In this document: one piece after another, positions 7,605-15,586 of the stretch
Layout: each line of letters begins with the position of its first letter
How positions within the stretch are numbered: position 1 is the first letter of the stretch
NCBI GenBank assembly: GCA_019417125.1
Contig: DXVZ01000001.1
Location: 12,239 to 35,162, forward strand
DNA length: 22,924 bases
Direction: 5' to 3'
Origin: Phascolarctobacterium sp.
GTDB lineage: Bacteria; Bacillota; Negativicutes; Acidaminococcales; Acidaminococcaceae
The notes under the pieces: generated by a model
Databases searched by the model: none
Told to the model about the DNA's origin: nothing
Seen by the model: only the letters and a program-made list of their open reading frames with translations
Program-made: the position numbers and the translations under genes

Positions 7605-10133
7605 ATGTATATAATTTATAATTTGTTGATGATTGGCGCGTTTTTCCTGGTAATGCCGTATTTCATCTACCGTTCTATATGTGAAAAAGGCTTTACCCGC
7701 AGGATGCGCCAGAGCCTTGGCGGTATCCGCGATGAGGAGATAAAGGCGGTTGCTTTAAAGGGCTGTATTTGGATTCACGGCGCGTCCGTCGGCGAGATAG
7801 TAGCTACCAGCCCGCTTGTAAAAGAAATACGCAAAGCAATGCCGGAAATACCGATTTTGGTTTCCGCCGTTACGGTAGGCGGCTATGACATGGCACACCA
7901 GATTATACCGGAAGCCGATGCGATTATCTATTTTCCGCTGGATTTGCCGTTTGTTTCGGAATCCTTTGTTAAACGTATCCGCCCGCGCATTTTTATGCCG
8001 GTAGAAACCGAATTGTGGCCTAATTTGCTGCGCTCACTGCGCGAACGCAATATTCCGGTAATGATGGTAAATGGGCGTATTTCCGAAAAATCAGTTAAAA
8101 CTTACCGCTATTTGTACGGTATTTGGGACGATATGCTGAATACGGTCAGCCGTTTCTGCATGCAGTCCAGTATTGACGCCGATTATATCCGGCATTTGGG
8201 TGCGGACCCCAGCAAAATTTATGTAACCGGCAACACCAAGTTTGACCAGACCTATGCAGAAGTTACGCAGAAGGATTTGGACGGCTACAAAAAAGAGCTT
8301 GGTATAGAAGGCGCGTACCCGGTTATCGTTGCCGGTTCTACCCACCCAAGCGAAGAAAAGGCAATGCTGGAAGCCTTTAAAACCATTAAGGAAACTTACC
8401 CCGAAGCGCGTTTGGTTATTGCCCCGCGCAAACCGGAACGCACCAACGAGATTGTGCGCCTTGCCGGGAATTTTAATTACGAAGTGGGGCTGCGCTCTAA
8501 ACTTTTGCAGATGGACGGCGCGCGCCCGCGTTACCCGGTACTTTTGATTGATACCATCGGCGAACTGGGCCGTATTTATTCCGTTGGCGACGTTGTTTTT
8601 GTAGGCGGCTCGCTGATTAACCATGGCGGCCACAACGTGCTGGAGCCTGCGGCGCATGCCAAACCGATTTTGGTCGGGCCAAGTATGCAGAACTTTAAAG
8701 ATTCGTATTCCCTTTTAAGCAAGGTTGGCGCCTGCAAAATGATTAGCGGCGTACCGGAGCTGACGAAAGAATTGCTTGATATTATCGGCAACGATGAACG
8801 CCGTGCCAAAATGGGTGCCGCGTCTTTGCAGGTTATTAAAGAAAACCGCGGCGCCGCCGTGCGCAGTATTGAATACCTGGAAGATTTACTGCGCATTACC
8901 ACGGTGCCGGCAACAATTATGTCGCGTTACCCTACCAATATCCGCAATCTCAACGACGAGGGCGGCATCAGCATGAGCCATGCCGATTATATTATTCAGT
9001 ATGTTTACCAGATGGCGCACGGCACGGAAACGCCGTTTATGGGCAGCGTGCTGCTGGTAGTGCTGCGCGTGTTCTCGTATTTGTATGAATTTGGCGTTTG
9101 CAGCAAGCTGTGGTTGTATAACGTAGGATTTTTTAAACAGACGAAGCTTGACTGCTGCGTAATTTCTATCGGCAACATTACCGTAGGCGGTACGGGCAAA
9201 ACTCCTACCGCGCAGAAAGTTGCCGCCATGATTAAAAGCATGGGCTACAACGTAGTTATCCTTAACCGCGGCTACCGTTCGCACTGGGATAAGGAACTGG
9301 GCGTTGTCAGCGACGGCAAGAAGATTTTTATGACGGCTTACGAAGCAGGCGACGAAGCCTACCTGATGGCGAAAACGCTGCCAGGCATTCCCGTTATTAT
9401 CGGCAAAAACCGCGCCGTTACCGGCCAGTTTGCCGTTGATAAAATGAAAGCAGAAGTAATTATTATGGATGACGGCTACCAGCACTGGCATTTGTACCGT
9501 GATTTAGACGTGGTGCTGGTAGATACTTACAACATGTTTGGCAACGGCTGCCTGCTGCCGCGCGGCACCCTGCGCGAGCCGCTGAAGCATTTGGACAGGG
9601 CGGGGCTGTTTCTGCTGACGAAAACGGACCAAAGCTCGCAGTTCAGCCGCATTAACCTGCGCAAAAACCTTGCCAAATACAATAACCGCGCCCCTGTTAT
9701 CGAAAGTATCCACCACCCCAAAAACTTTGTGGAGATTGCTGACTGGTACAAGGGCATTCATGAAAATACACTGGAGCTTTCTATGCTGGAAGGCAAAAAA
9801 GTTATGGTCTTTTCCGCTATCGGCAACCCGTCCTCGTTTGAGCAGACCCTTGCCGGTATCGGCCTGGAAATTTTGGAAGCTATCCGTTACCCCGACCATC
9901 ACGATTACGGTATGCTGGAAATGCAGTATATCAGCGAGCGCGCTGCCAGCAAAGAGGCCGTGGCGCTTATTACCACCGGTAAAGACGCGGTAAAAATTCC
10001 GACCGAGTTTATTTACTTTAACAGGGATTTGCCGCTGTACATATTAAACATGGATATTATGATTACCGAAGGGCAGGAGATGTTTGAACAAGCAATTCTC
10101 GACGCCATTCAGAAGGAGACGAAGAAGCAATGA
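7605..10133 (+). CDS. WaaA-LpxK fusion: Kdo transferase joined to lipid A 4'-kinase
   Basis: One uninterrupted 842-residue frame carries two enzymes. Residues about 1-430 are WaaA/KdtA (GT30): an N-terminal membrane helix (4-22), GASVGE (59-64, with the conserved Glu64), PVETELWPNLL (132-142), VTGNTKFD (207-214), and INHGGHNVLEPAA (338-350). Residues about 456-842 are LpxK: a hydrophobic stretch (480-505), Walker A GNITVGGTGKT (523-533), LNRGYRS (553-559), GKNR (600-603) and MDDGYQHW (621-628). The linker is about 25 residues. LpxK phosphorylates the disaccharide at 4' to give lipid IVA, and WaaA then adds Kdo, so the fusion joins consecutive steps. GAGGG (7594-7598) overlaps the msbA stop, 6 bases before the ATG. 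The stop overlaps kdsB as ATGA. A possible internal start for LpxK alone lies at 8973. Confidence 0.95.
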   Translation: MYIIYNLLMIGAFFLVMPYFIYRSICEKGFTRRMRQSLGGIRDEEIKAVALKGCIWIHGASVGEIVATSPLVKEIRKAMPEIPILVSAVTVGGYDMAHQIIPEADAIIYFPLDLPFVSESFVKRIRPRIFMPVETELWPNLLRSLRERNIPVMMVNGRISEKSVKTYRYLYGIWDDMLNTVSRFCMQSSIDADYIRHLGADPSKIYVTGNTKFDQTYAEVTQKDLDGYKKELGIEGAYPVIVAGSTHPSEEKAMLEAFKTIKETYPEARLVIAPRKPERTNEIVRLAGNFNYEVGLRSKLLQMDGARPRYPVLLIDTIGELGRIYSVGDVVFVGGSLINHGGHNVLEPAAHAKPILVGPSMQNFKDSYSLLSKVGACKMISGVPELTKELLDIIGNDERRAKMGAASLQVIKENRGAAVRSIEYLEDLLRITTVPATIMSRYPTNIRNLNDEGGISMSHADYIIQYVYQMAHGTETPFMGSVLLVVLRVFSYLYEFGVCSKLWLYNVGFFKQTKLDCCVISIGNITVGGTGKTPTAQKVAAMIKSMGYNVVILNRGYRSHWDKELGVVSDGKKIFMTAYEAGDEAYLMAKTLPGIPVIIGKNRAVTGQFAVDKMKAEVIIMDDGYQHWHLYRDLDVVLVDTYNMFGNGCLLPRGTLREPLKHLDRAGLFLLTKTDQSSQFSRINLRKNLAKYNNRAPVIESIHHPKNFVEIADWYKGIHENTLELSMLEGKKVMVFSAIGNPSSFEQTLAGIGLEILEAIRYPDHHDYGMLEMQYISERAASKEAVALITTGKDAVKIPTEFIYFNRDLPLYILNMDIMITEGQEMFEQAILDAIQKETKKQ

Positions 10134-10864
10134 AGGTTTTATGTGTAATTCCGGCGCGTTATGCTTCTACCAGGCTGCCGGGCAAGCCGCTGGCGCTGAT
10201 TGCCGGTAAGCCGATGATTCAGCACACCTATATGCGCGCCTGCGAGGCGGAAGAACCGGACGATGTAATTGTGGCGACCGATAACGAAAAGGTTTATGAC
10301 ACCGTTGTTGCTTTTGGCGGCAAAGCGGTAATGACTTCGCCCGACCACCCGAGCGGCACTGACCGTTTGGCAGAGGTTGCCATGCAGTACCCGGACGTTG
10401 ACGTTATTATTAACGTGCAGGGCGACGAACCAATGATCGACCCCGACATTATCGACCGTTTGGCAAAAGCCTTTGAGGGTAATGACGGGCTGAAAATGGC
10501 GACGATGAAAGTGCCGATGAAAGAAAGCGAATACAATGACCCAGCCGCTGTTAAAGTGGTAACGGACGACAACGGCTATGCGCTGTATTTTTCGCGCAGT
10601 TTAATTCCGTACCCGCGTAACCAGGTGGAAGGCATGAAAGTGTATAAACACGTTGGCGTTTACGCTTACCGCCGCGACTTTTTACTGCAATACGCCGCTT
10701 TAGAACCGACGATGCTGGAGCGGATAGAAGGTTTAGAGCAGCTGCGCGCGCTGGAAAACGGCTACAAAATTAAAGTGCTGGAAAGCGATTTTCAGGGAAT
10801 TGGCATTGATACGCCGGAGGACCTGGAAGCCATCAATAAGCTTTTTGCAGCTAAAAAACAATAA
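10130..10864 (+). CDS. kdsB: KdsB, CMP-Kdo synthetase
   Basis: KdsB (3-deoxy-manno-octulosonate cytidylyltransferase) activates Kdo with CTP to give CMP-Kdo, the donor for WaaA. The nucleotide-binding N-terminus IPARYASTRLPGKPL (7-21), the IINVQGDEPMIDPD block and GIDTPEDLEAIN near the C-terminus are diagnostic. The length of 244 residues is standard. AAGGAG at 10113-10118 lies inside the end of waaA-lpxK, and the start overlaps that gene by ATGA, so the donor-making enzyme is coupled to the transferase that uses it. Confidence 0.97.
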   Translation: MKVLCVIPARYASTRLPGKPLALIAGKPMIQHTYMRACEAEEPDDVIVATDNEKVYDTVVAFGGKAVMTSPDHPSGTDRLAEVAMQYPDVDVIINVQGDEPMIDPDIIDRLAKAFEGNDGLKMATMKVPMKESEYNDPAAVKVVTDDNGYALYFSRSLIPYPRNQVEGMKVYKHVGVYAYRRDFLLQYAALEPTMLERIEGLEQLRALENGYKIKVLESDFQGIGIDTPEDLEAINKLFAAKKQ

Positions 10865-10910
10865 CTTAACAGCTTAAACATAAAATTACCATGCAATAAA
10901 GGAGGCAGAC

Positions 10911-11729
10911 ATGAATATAGTAACAGTTGGTGATTATAAAGTAGGCCAGGGGCACCCGATGCTGCTTTTGGCAGGGCCGTGCGTGCTGGAAGGCTACGAG
11001 CGCAGCCTGATGATTGGCAAACGCGCTAAAGCTATTGCCGATAAGCTGGGTATGCCCTATGTTTTTAAAGCGTCCTTCGATAAGGCTAACCGTTCTTCGT
11101 ACAGCTCGTTCCGCGGTCCTGGAATGAAAGAGGGACTGGCTATTCTGTCGCAGATTAAAAAGGATTTGGGCGTGCCCATTGTAACCGATATCCACGAATC
11201 CTACCAGGCAGAGCCGGTGGCGGAGGTTGCCGACATTTTGCAGATTCCGGCATTTTTGTGCCGCCAGACCGACCTTGTATACCAGGCGGGCAAAACCGGC
11301 AGGACCGTTAACGTAAAAAAAGGGCAGTTCCTTGCGCCTTGGGATATGAAAAATGTTATTAAAAAAATTGAGGAAGCCGGCAACCACAACATTATGCTGA
11401 CCGAGCGCGGCGTAAGTTTTGGCTACAACACGCTGGTAACGGATATGCGCGGGCTGGCGATTATGCGCGAGCTGGGCTACCCGGTAGTGATGGATGCTAC
11501 GCACAGCGTGCAGATTCCGGGCGGGCAGGGCACTTCGTCCGGCGGGCAGAGCCAGTATGTGCCGCACATGGCAAGGGCTGCCGCTGCAGTAGGCATCGAC
11601 GCGCTGTTCCTTGAAGTACACGATAACCCTGCCGAAGCGCTTTCGGACGGGCCGAACATGGTTAAACTTGATAACCTTGAAGCGCTGCTGAAAGACGTTT
11701 TGGCAATAGATAAAATTGTACGCGGCTGA
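10911..11729 (+). CDS. kdsA: KdsA, Kdo-8-phosphate synthase
   Basis: KdsA condenses phosphoenolpyruvate with arabinose-5-phosphate. Motifs are AGPCVLEGYE (21-30), KASFDKANRSS, FRGPGMKEGL, VTDIHE, CRQTDL, KKGQFLAPWDM, TERGVSFGYN and DATHSVQ. Cys24 occupies the position that is Cys in metal-dependent enzymes such as Aquifex aeolicus and Asn in the metal-independent E. coli enzyme, which suggests a metal-dependent KdsA. The other expected ligands, in DATHSVQ, FLEVHDNP and SDGPN, are also present. A strong AAAGGAGG (10898-10905) precedes the ATG by 5 bases. It follows kdsB after a 46-base gap with no clear signal. Confidence 0.97.
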   Translation: MNIVTVGDYKVGQGHPMLLLAGPCVLEGYERSLMIGKRAKAIADKLGMPYVFKASFDKANRSSYSSFRGPGMKEGLAILSQIKKDLGVPIVTDIHESYQAEPVAEVADILQIPAFLCRQTDLVYQAGKTGRTVNVKKGQFLAPWDMKNVIKKIEEAGNHNIMLTERGVSFGYNTLVTDMRGLAIMRELGYPVVMDATHSVQIPGGQGTSSGGQSQYVPHMARAAAAVGIDALFLEVHDNPAEALSDGPNMVKLDNLEALLKDVLAIDKIVRG

Positions 11730-11763
11730 TTGGGCTGCCTGCATTTAAAGGAGTGATTCCCTG

Positions 11764-12741
11764 ATGGAAGATGTTATGCTGGAACAGGCACGGCAGGTTT
11801 TGCGCATGGAAGCGGAAGCCGTGCTGGAACAGGTGGAACGCATAGACGAACATTTTGAAGCGGCAGTGGAGATGATTTTGGCGTGCCCCGGGCGCACCGT
11901 TATTACCGGCATGGGCAAATCCGGCATTATCGGGCGCAAAATGGCGGCTACGCTTGCCAGCACCGGTACGCCGTCCTTTTATCTGCACCCGGCAGAGGGC
12001 ATTCACGGCGATTTGGGCATGGTAACGGAAGGCGACGTCGTTATCGCGCTGTCCAACAGCGGCGAAACCGGCGAGGTGCTGCACATTCTGCCTTCGCTGC
12101 GCAGAATCGGCGCAAAGCTTATTGCTATGGTAGGCAAACCGGAATCTACGCTTGCCAAAAATTCCGACATTGTTTTAAACGTCGGCGTTACGCGGGAAGC
12201 GTGCCCGCTGGGCCTTGCGCCAACTTCGAGCACTACGGCGGCGCTGGCTTACGGCGACGCGCTGGCACTGGCGCTGCTTTCAAAACGCAAATTTACCGCC
12301 AACCAGTTTGCGGTTTTCCATCCGGGCGGCTCTTTGGGGCGCAAATTACTCCTTACCGTCGAAAGCATTATGCACAGCGGCAAGGAAAACCCGCTTGTTG
12401 AAGCGCACATCAGCGTGCAGGACGCGCTGTTTGTTATGACAGACAAAGGCTTGGGCGCTGTTTCCGTTGTCGATAAAGACAACAAAATGCTGGGCGTGCT
12501 TACTGACGGCGATATCCGCCGCGGGCTGAGCAAAGGCGTGGACTTTTTAAAACGCCCGGTAACGGAACTGATGACCGCCAGCCCAAAAACCATTACTAAG
12601 GATAAATTGGCGGCACAGGCGCTGCATATCATGGAAAGCAACCACCCCAAACCGATTACTGTTCTGCCGGTTGTCGATGCGGAAAACCATGTTATCGGCA
12701 TGCTGCACATGACTGACCTTGTGCGCCAGGGCGTGGTATAA
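11764..12741 (+). CDS. kdsD: KdsD, arabinose-5-phosphate isomerase
   Basis: KdsD (KpsF/GutQ family) converts ribulose-5-phosphate to arabinose-5-phosphate, the KdsA substrate. A SIS sugar-isomerase domain (about 35-190) contains GMGKSGIIGRK (49-59), SNSGET (97-102), APTSST (152-157) and FHPGGSLGRKL (185-195). Two CBS domains follow (about 200-262 and 268-325), with VLTDGDIRRGL (245-255) typical. AAAGGAG (11747-11753) precedes the ATG by 10 bases. The stop overlaps kdsC by one base (TAATG). Being next to kdsA, kdsB and kdsC favours the Kdo role over that of the paralogue GutQ. Confidence 0.96.
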   Translation: MEDVMLEQARQVLRMEAEAVLEQVERIDEHFEAAVEMILACPGRTVITGMGKSGIIGRKMAATLASTGTPSFYLHPAEGIHGDLGMVTEGDVVIALSNSGETGEVLHILPSLRRIGAKLIAMVGKPESTLAKNSDIVLNVGVTREACPLGLAPTSSTTAALAYGDALALALLSKRKFTANQFAVFHPGGSLGRKLLLTVESIMHSGKENPLVEAHISVQDALFVMTDKGLGAVSVVDKDNKMLGVLTDGDIRRGLSKGVDFLKRPVTELMTASPKTITKDKLAAQALHIMESNHPKPITVLPVVDAENHVIGMLHMTDLVRQGVV

Positions 12742-13286
12742 TGAAACAGGATATTAAAAACGCGGCTTCGGTAAAACTGCTGGCGCTGGACGTGGATGGC
12801 GTGCTGACTGACGGCAGCATTAATATCGGCGCGGAAGGCGAGCTGTTTAAGGCTTTTAACGCGCGTGACGGGCTTGGCTTAAGCTGCCTTTTGCGCAGCG
12901 GCGTGCGCGTTGCCATCATCACAGGTCGCAAAAGCGCCATTATTCACCGCAGGGCGGAAGAACTTGGCATTACCGAACTTTACGAAGGCGTTAAAGATAA
13001 AAGGAAAATACTGGCACAGCTGGCTGAAAGCGCCGGGCTGAAGCAGGAAGAAATTGCCTACATGGGCGACGATTTAAACGACCTGCCGGCGCTGGCGTTT
13101 GCCGGTTTGCCGTGCGCACCCGCCGACGCTGCGCCGGAAGTTACGGGCGCAAGCGTGTTTACCGCCAACAGCTGCGGCGGGCGCGGAGCCGTGCGCGAAG
13201 CGGCAGAACTTATTTTAAAAGCGCAGGGCAAATGGAACGAAATTGTAAACGCTTATCTTAAGCAGGGACAGGGTGATTTGCAATAA
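12741..13286 (+). CDS. kdsC: KdsC, Kdo-8-phosphate phosphatase
   Basis: A 181-residue HAD-superfamily phosphatase without a cap domain that removes the phosphate from Kdo-8-phosphate. The nucleophile and acid/base pair is Asp17/Asp19 in LALDVDGVLTDG. Motif II is in IITGRKS, the lysine block is VKDKRKIL, and motif III/IV is YMGDDLNDLPAL. With KdsA, KdsD and KdsB it completes the pathway from ribulose-5-phosphate to CMP-Kdo. It overlaps both neighbours by one base (TAATG junctions), so tight translational coupling is likely. Confidence 0.96.
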   Translation: MKQDIKNAASVKLLALDVDGVLTDGSINIGAEGELFKAFNARDGLGLSCLLRSGVRVAIITGRKSAIIHRRAEELGITELYEGVKDKRKILAQLAESAGLKQEEIAYMGDDLNDLPALAFAGLPCAPADAAPEVTGASVFTANSCGGRGAVREAAELILKAQGKWNEIVNAYLKQGQGDLQ

Positions 13287-14191
13287 TGTGGCTTTATTAT
13301 TTGTTAAAGAGCATGAGCTGGCTGATAAGCCGCCTGCCTTACAAGCTGGTTGTTAAAATCGGCATGGGGCTGGGCAGGGTGTATTACGTTATCGCCCAAA
13401 AGCAGCGCATTAGGGCGGAAGAAACGATTAAAGAACGCCTGGGCTATACTGACGAACAGGCGAAGAAAACCATCCGCAGCCTGTTTAACAAGCTGGGCGC
13501 TACTTTTATGGAAATAATGTACATGCCGGCATTAAATAAAAACAATATCCGCGGGCTGGTAACTTTTGACCGCCCCGACGTTTTGTGGGAAGCACTCGGC
13601 GAGGGCAAAGGCGTTGTAATGCTTGCCTGCCACATGGATAACTGGGAATGGCTGGGCGCGGCGCTGGCACTGTCCGGCTTTCCGCTGAGCGCGGTGGAAA
13701 AACCGCAGCCGAACCATGTTTACAGCGATTTTATGAACGAGCTGCGCAGGGGCGTAGGGCAAGAAATTTTCTCGCGCGGTACGAGCGAAATACTGGGCTG
13801 CGCACGCGCGATGAAGAAAAAACGCATGTTGGGGCTGATTGCCGACCAGGACGGCGGTTATGACGGCATTTTCGTGCCGTTCCTGGGCAAAATGGCTTCC
13901 ACGCCGACGGGCCCGGCTTATTTTGCCCGTAAGTTTAACGCGCCGATTGTGCCGATATTTATTGTGCGCAAGGAAGGCAATTACGGGCACCAGGCTATTG
14001 TTAAAGACCCCATTTATTACGAAGATACCGGCGACCGCAAAGCCGATGATTATAATGTAACTTTAAAGATGACGCAGATTGTCGAAGAAGTTATTAAAGA
14101 GTACCCGGATAACTGGCTGTGGTTCCAGCACCGTTGGAATACCCCGTACACGCCGCCGGAGGAAAAGGAGCTGAAGCAAGTTGAAAAATAA
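13286..14191 (+). CDS. LpxL/HtrB-family lipid A secondary acyltransferase, copy 2
   Basis: A 301-residue paralogue of the gene at 598. The HX4E motif is HMDNWE (116-121), and the second conserved block is IADQDGGYDGIFVPFLGKMA with TPTGPAYFARKFNAPIVPIF. The N-terminal hydrophobic segment (MWLYYLLKSMSWLISRLP) should anchor it in the inner membrane. Two copies in one operon suggest that both secondary acyl chains are added, one by each enzyme, but which copy acts first is unknown. The end of the gene contains the AAGGAG (14165-14170) used by lptC, and the genes overlap by 11 bases. Confidence 0.9.
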   Translation: MWLYYLLKSMSWLISRLPYKLVVKIGMGLGRVYYVIAQKQRIRAEETIKERLGYTDEQAKKTIRSLFNKLGATFMEIMYMPALNKNNIRGLVTFDRPDVLWEALGEGKGVVMLACHMDNWEWLGAALALSGFPLSAVEKPQPNHVYSDFMNELRRGVGQEIFSRGTSEILGCARAMKKKRMLGLIADQDGGYDGIFVPFLGKMASTPTGPAYFARKFNAPIVPIFIVRKEGNYGHQAIVKDPIYYEDTGDRKADDYNVTLKMTQIVEEVIKEYPDNWLWFQHRWNTPYTPPEEKELKQVEK

Positions 14192-14726
14192 AGGGCTTTT
14201 GCTGATAGCGGGCGGCATTGCCATTGCAGCCATAATTATTGCCTGGCTGATGCTGGGCGGCGAAGCGCCGAAGAACCCGGATAACCTTGGCGACGACGGC
14301 GTAAGCGCGGTAGTAAAACATACCAGTATCAGCCGCGAACAGGACGGCAGGAAGCTGTGGGAGTTTTCAGTTGAGGAGCTGGAAAGCATTTCCGGCAGCG
14401 GCGAAGCCGTTATGAAAGGCGTTAAAGGCAAAATTTACCGCGAGGACGGTTCTGTGGTTGACGTTGTGGCTGGCGGCGGCAGAATTAACAACGATAATAA
14501 GGATTTCGCGCTGGACCGCGGCGTTAAGGCAACGCTTTCTACCGGCGGCGAGATAACCGCGCAGGAAGTGCGCTGGCAGCAGAAGGACGACGTTATTACC
14601 GCGTCCGGCAAGGTAAAGGTTGTAAAGGACGAACACACGGCTCTGGCTGATAAAATTGTAACCAGCAGCAAGTTTGACCATTTTAAATTAAGCGGCCATG
14701 CCGAAGTACAGAAAGGGGAACTGTAA
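14181..14726 (+). CDS. lptC: LptC-family LPS export protein, membrane-anchored
   Basis: LptC is the single-span inner-membrane protein that receives LPS from the LptBFG transporter and passes it to LptA. An N-terminal membrane helix (about 5-24) is followed by a periplasmic beta-strand-rich domain with alternating short strands (KLWEFSVEEL, GEAVMKGVKGKIY, DVITASGKVKVV, FKLSGHAEV), as in the LptC/OstA jellyroll. The start is TTG at 14181, with AAGGAG at 14165-14170; the next Met (residue 24) would remove the membrane anchor, so TTG is favoured. The gene family is weakly conserved, and the call rests on this architecture plus the position directly before lptA and lptB. Confidence 0.85.
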   Translation: MKNKGLLLIAGGIAIAAIIIAWLMLGGEAPKNPDNLGDDGVSAVVKHTSISREQDGRKLWEFSVEELESISGSGEAVMKGVKGKIYREDGSVVDVVAGGGRINNDNKDFALDRGVKATLSTGGEITAQEVRWQQKDDVITASGKVKVVKDEHTALADKIVTSSKFDHFKLSGHAEVQKGEL

Positions 14727-14728
14727 CA

Positions 14729-15586
14729 ATGAAAATAAAGACAGTTGCGGCGCTGGCAGCAGTAGTAATGCTGTTAGGGTCATCTGTTATGAACATGCCG
14801 GTATTTGCGGCGCAGGGCGGCGGATTTAACGTTAAAGCCGATGAAATTGAATACGATATGAACAGCGGCGACGGCACCGCCAAAGGCAACGTGGTAATTC
14901 TGCACGACGGCGGCAAAGCTACGGCAGCCGCAGCCGAGTTTAACAGCAAAAGCATGAGCGGCAGGCTTACCGGCGGCGTTGTTGCCGATAAAGAAGACGC
15001 GCATATTACCTGCGCTACCTTTGTAATGCACAATGAAGACTATGTTTCGGCAGTGGGCGAAGCCGCCGTTACCAAACAGGACAAAACCTTAACCGCCGAC
15101 CAGATTGACTACCATACCGACAGCGAATACGCTGAAACCATCGGTTCGTGGGGACGCCTTACTTCTACCGACGGCAGCGTTTTAACTGCGGCGAAGATTA
15201 CTTATAACGGCAAAACCGGCATCGCCGAAGCTGACGGCAGCGTCGATATTGTCAGCCCGCCGCGTAATTTAACAGCTAAGGCTGATAAAGCGGTTTACGA
15301 TACTAACAACGACGGCACGGTGGAACTTATCGGCAACGCAACCGCAACGCAGGACGGCAACACCGTATCCGGCAACCGCCTGATTATGAACAACGCAGGC
15401 AACGCCGCGGCCGGGCAGCGTGCCGAAGCTTTCGGCAACATTAAGATTGTGTATGTGCCCGAACAGCAGCCAGCACAGGCTGACGGCGCAGAAGCAGAAA
15501 CTACGGCAGAAGACGGAGCCGCAGCAGAAGAAACGGCAGATGAAGCAGAAAACCAGGCAGCAGACGGACAGGTGGAGGCAGCATAA
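14729..15586 (+). CDS. lptA: LptA/OstA-like periplasmic LPS transport protein
   Basis: LptA forms the periplasmic bridge that carries LPS to the outer membrane. A signal peptide is clear (KIKT, then a hydrophobic core, ending VFA before AQ, cleavage near residue 27). Residues about 32-240 hold repeated OstA-type strand units, seen as the recurring pattern ADxIxY: ADEIEYD (37-43), ADQIDYH (123-129), AAKITYN (154-160) and ADKAVYD (185-191). The last 40 or so residues are an Ala/Glu/Asp/Gln-rich tail with no Lys or Arg. At 285 residues it is well above E. coli LptA (185), partly because of this tail. AAAGGGG (14712-14718) precedes the ATG. Confidence 0.88.
   Translation: MKIKTVAALAAVVMLLGSSVMNMPVFAAQGGGFNVKADEIEYDMNSGDGTAKGNVVILHDGGKATAAAAEFNSKSMSGRLTGGVVADKEDAHITCATFVMHNEDYVSAVGEAAVTKQDKTLTADQIDYHTDSEYAETIGSWGRLTSTDGSVLTAAKITYNGKTGIAEADGSVDIVSPPRNLTAKADKAVYDTNNDGTVELIGNATATQDGNTVSGNRLIMNNAGNAAAGQRAEAFGNIKIVYVPEQQPAQADGAEAETTAEDGAAAEETADEAENQAADGQVEAA

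Noticed and set aside
10866..11744. Minus-strand open frame of 292 codons opposite kdsA
   Set aside because: It mirrors a clear KdsA, has no family signature or ribosome binding site, and such antisense frames recur throughout these genes because of codon bias.
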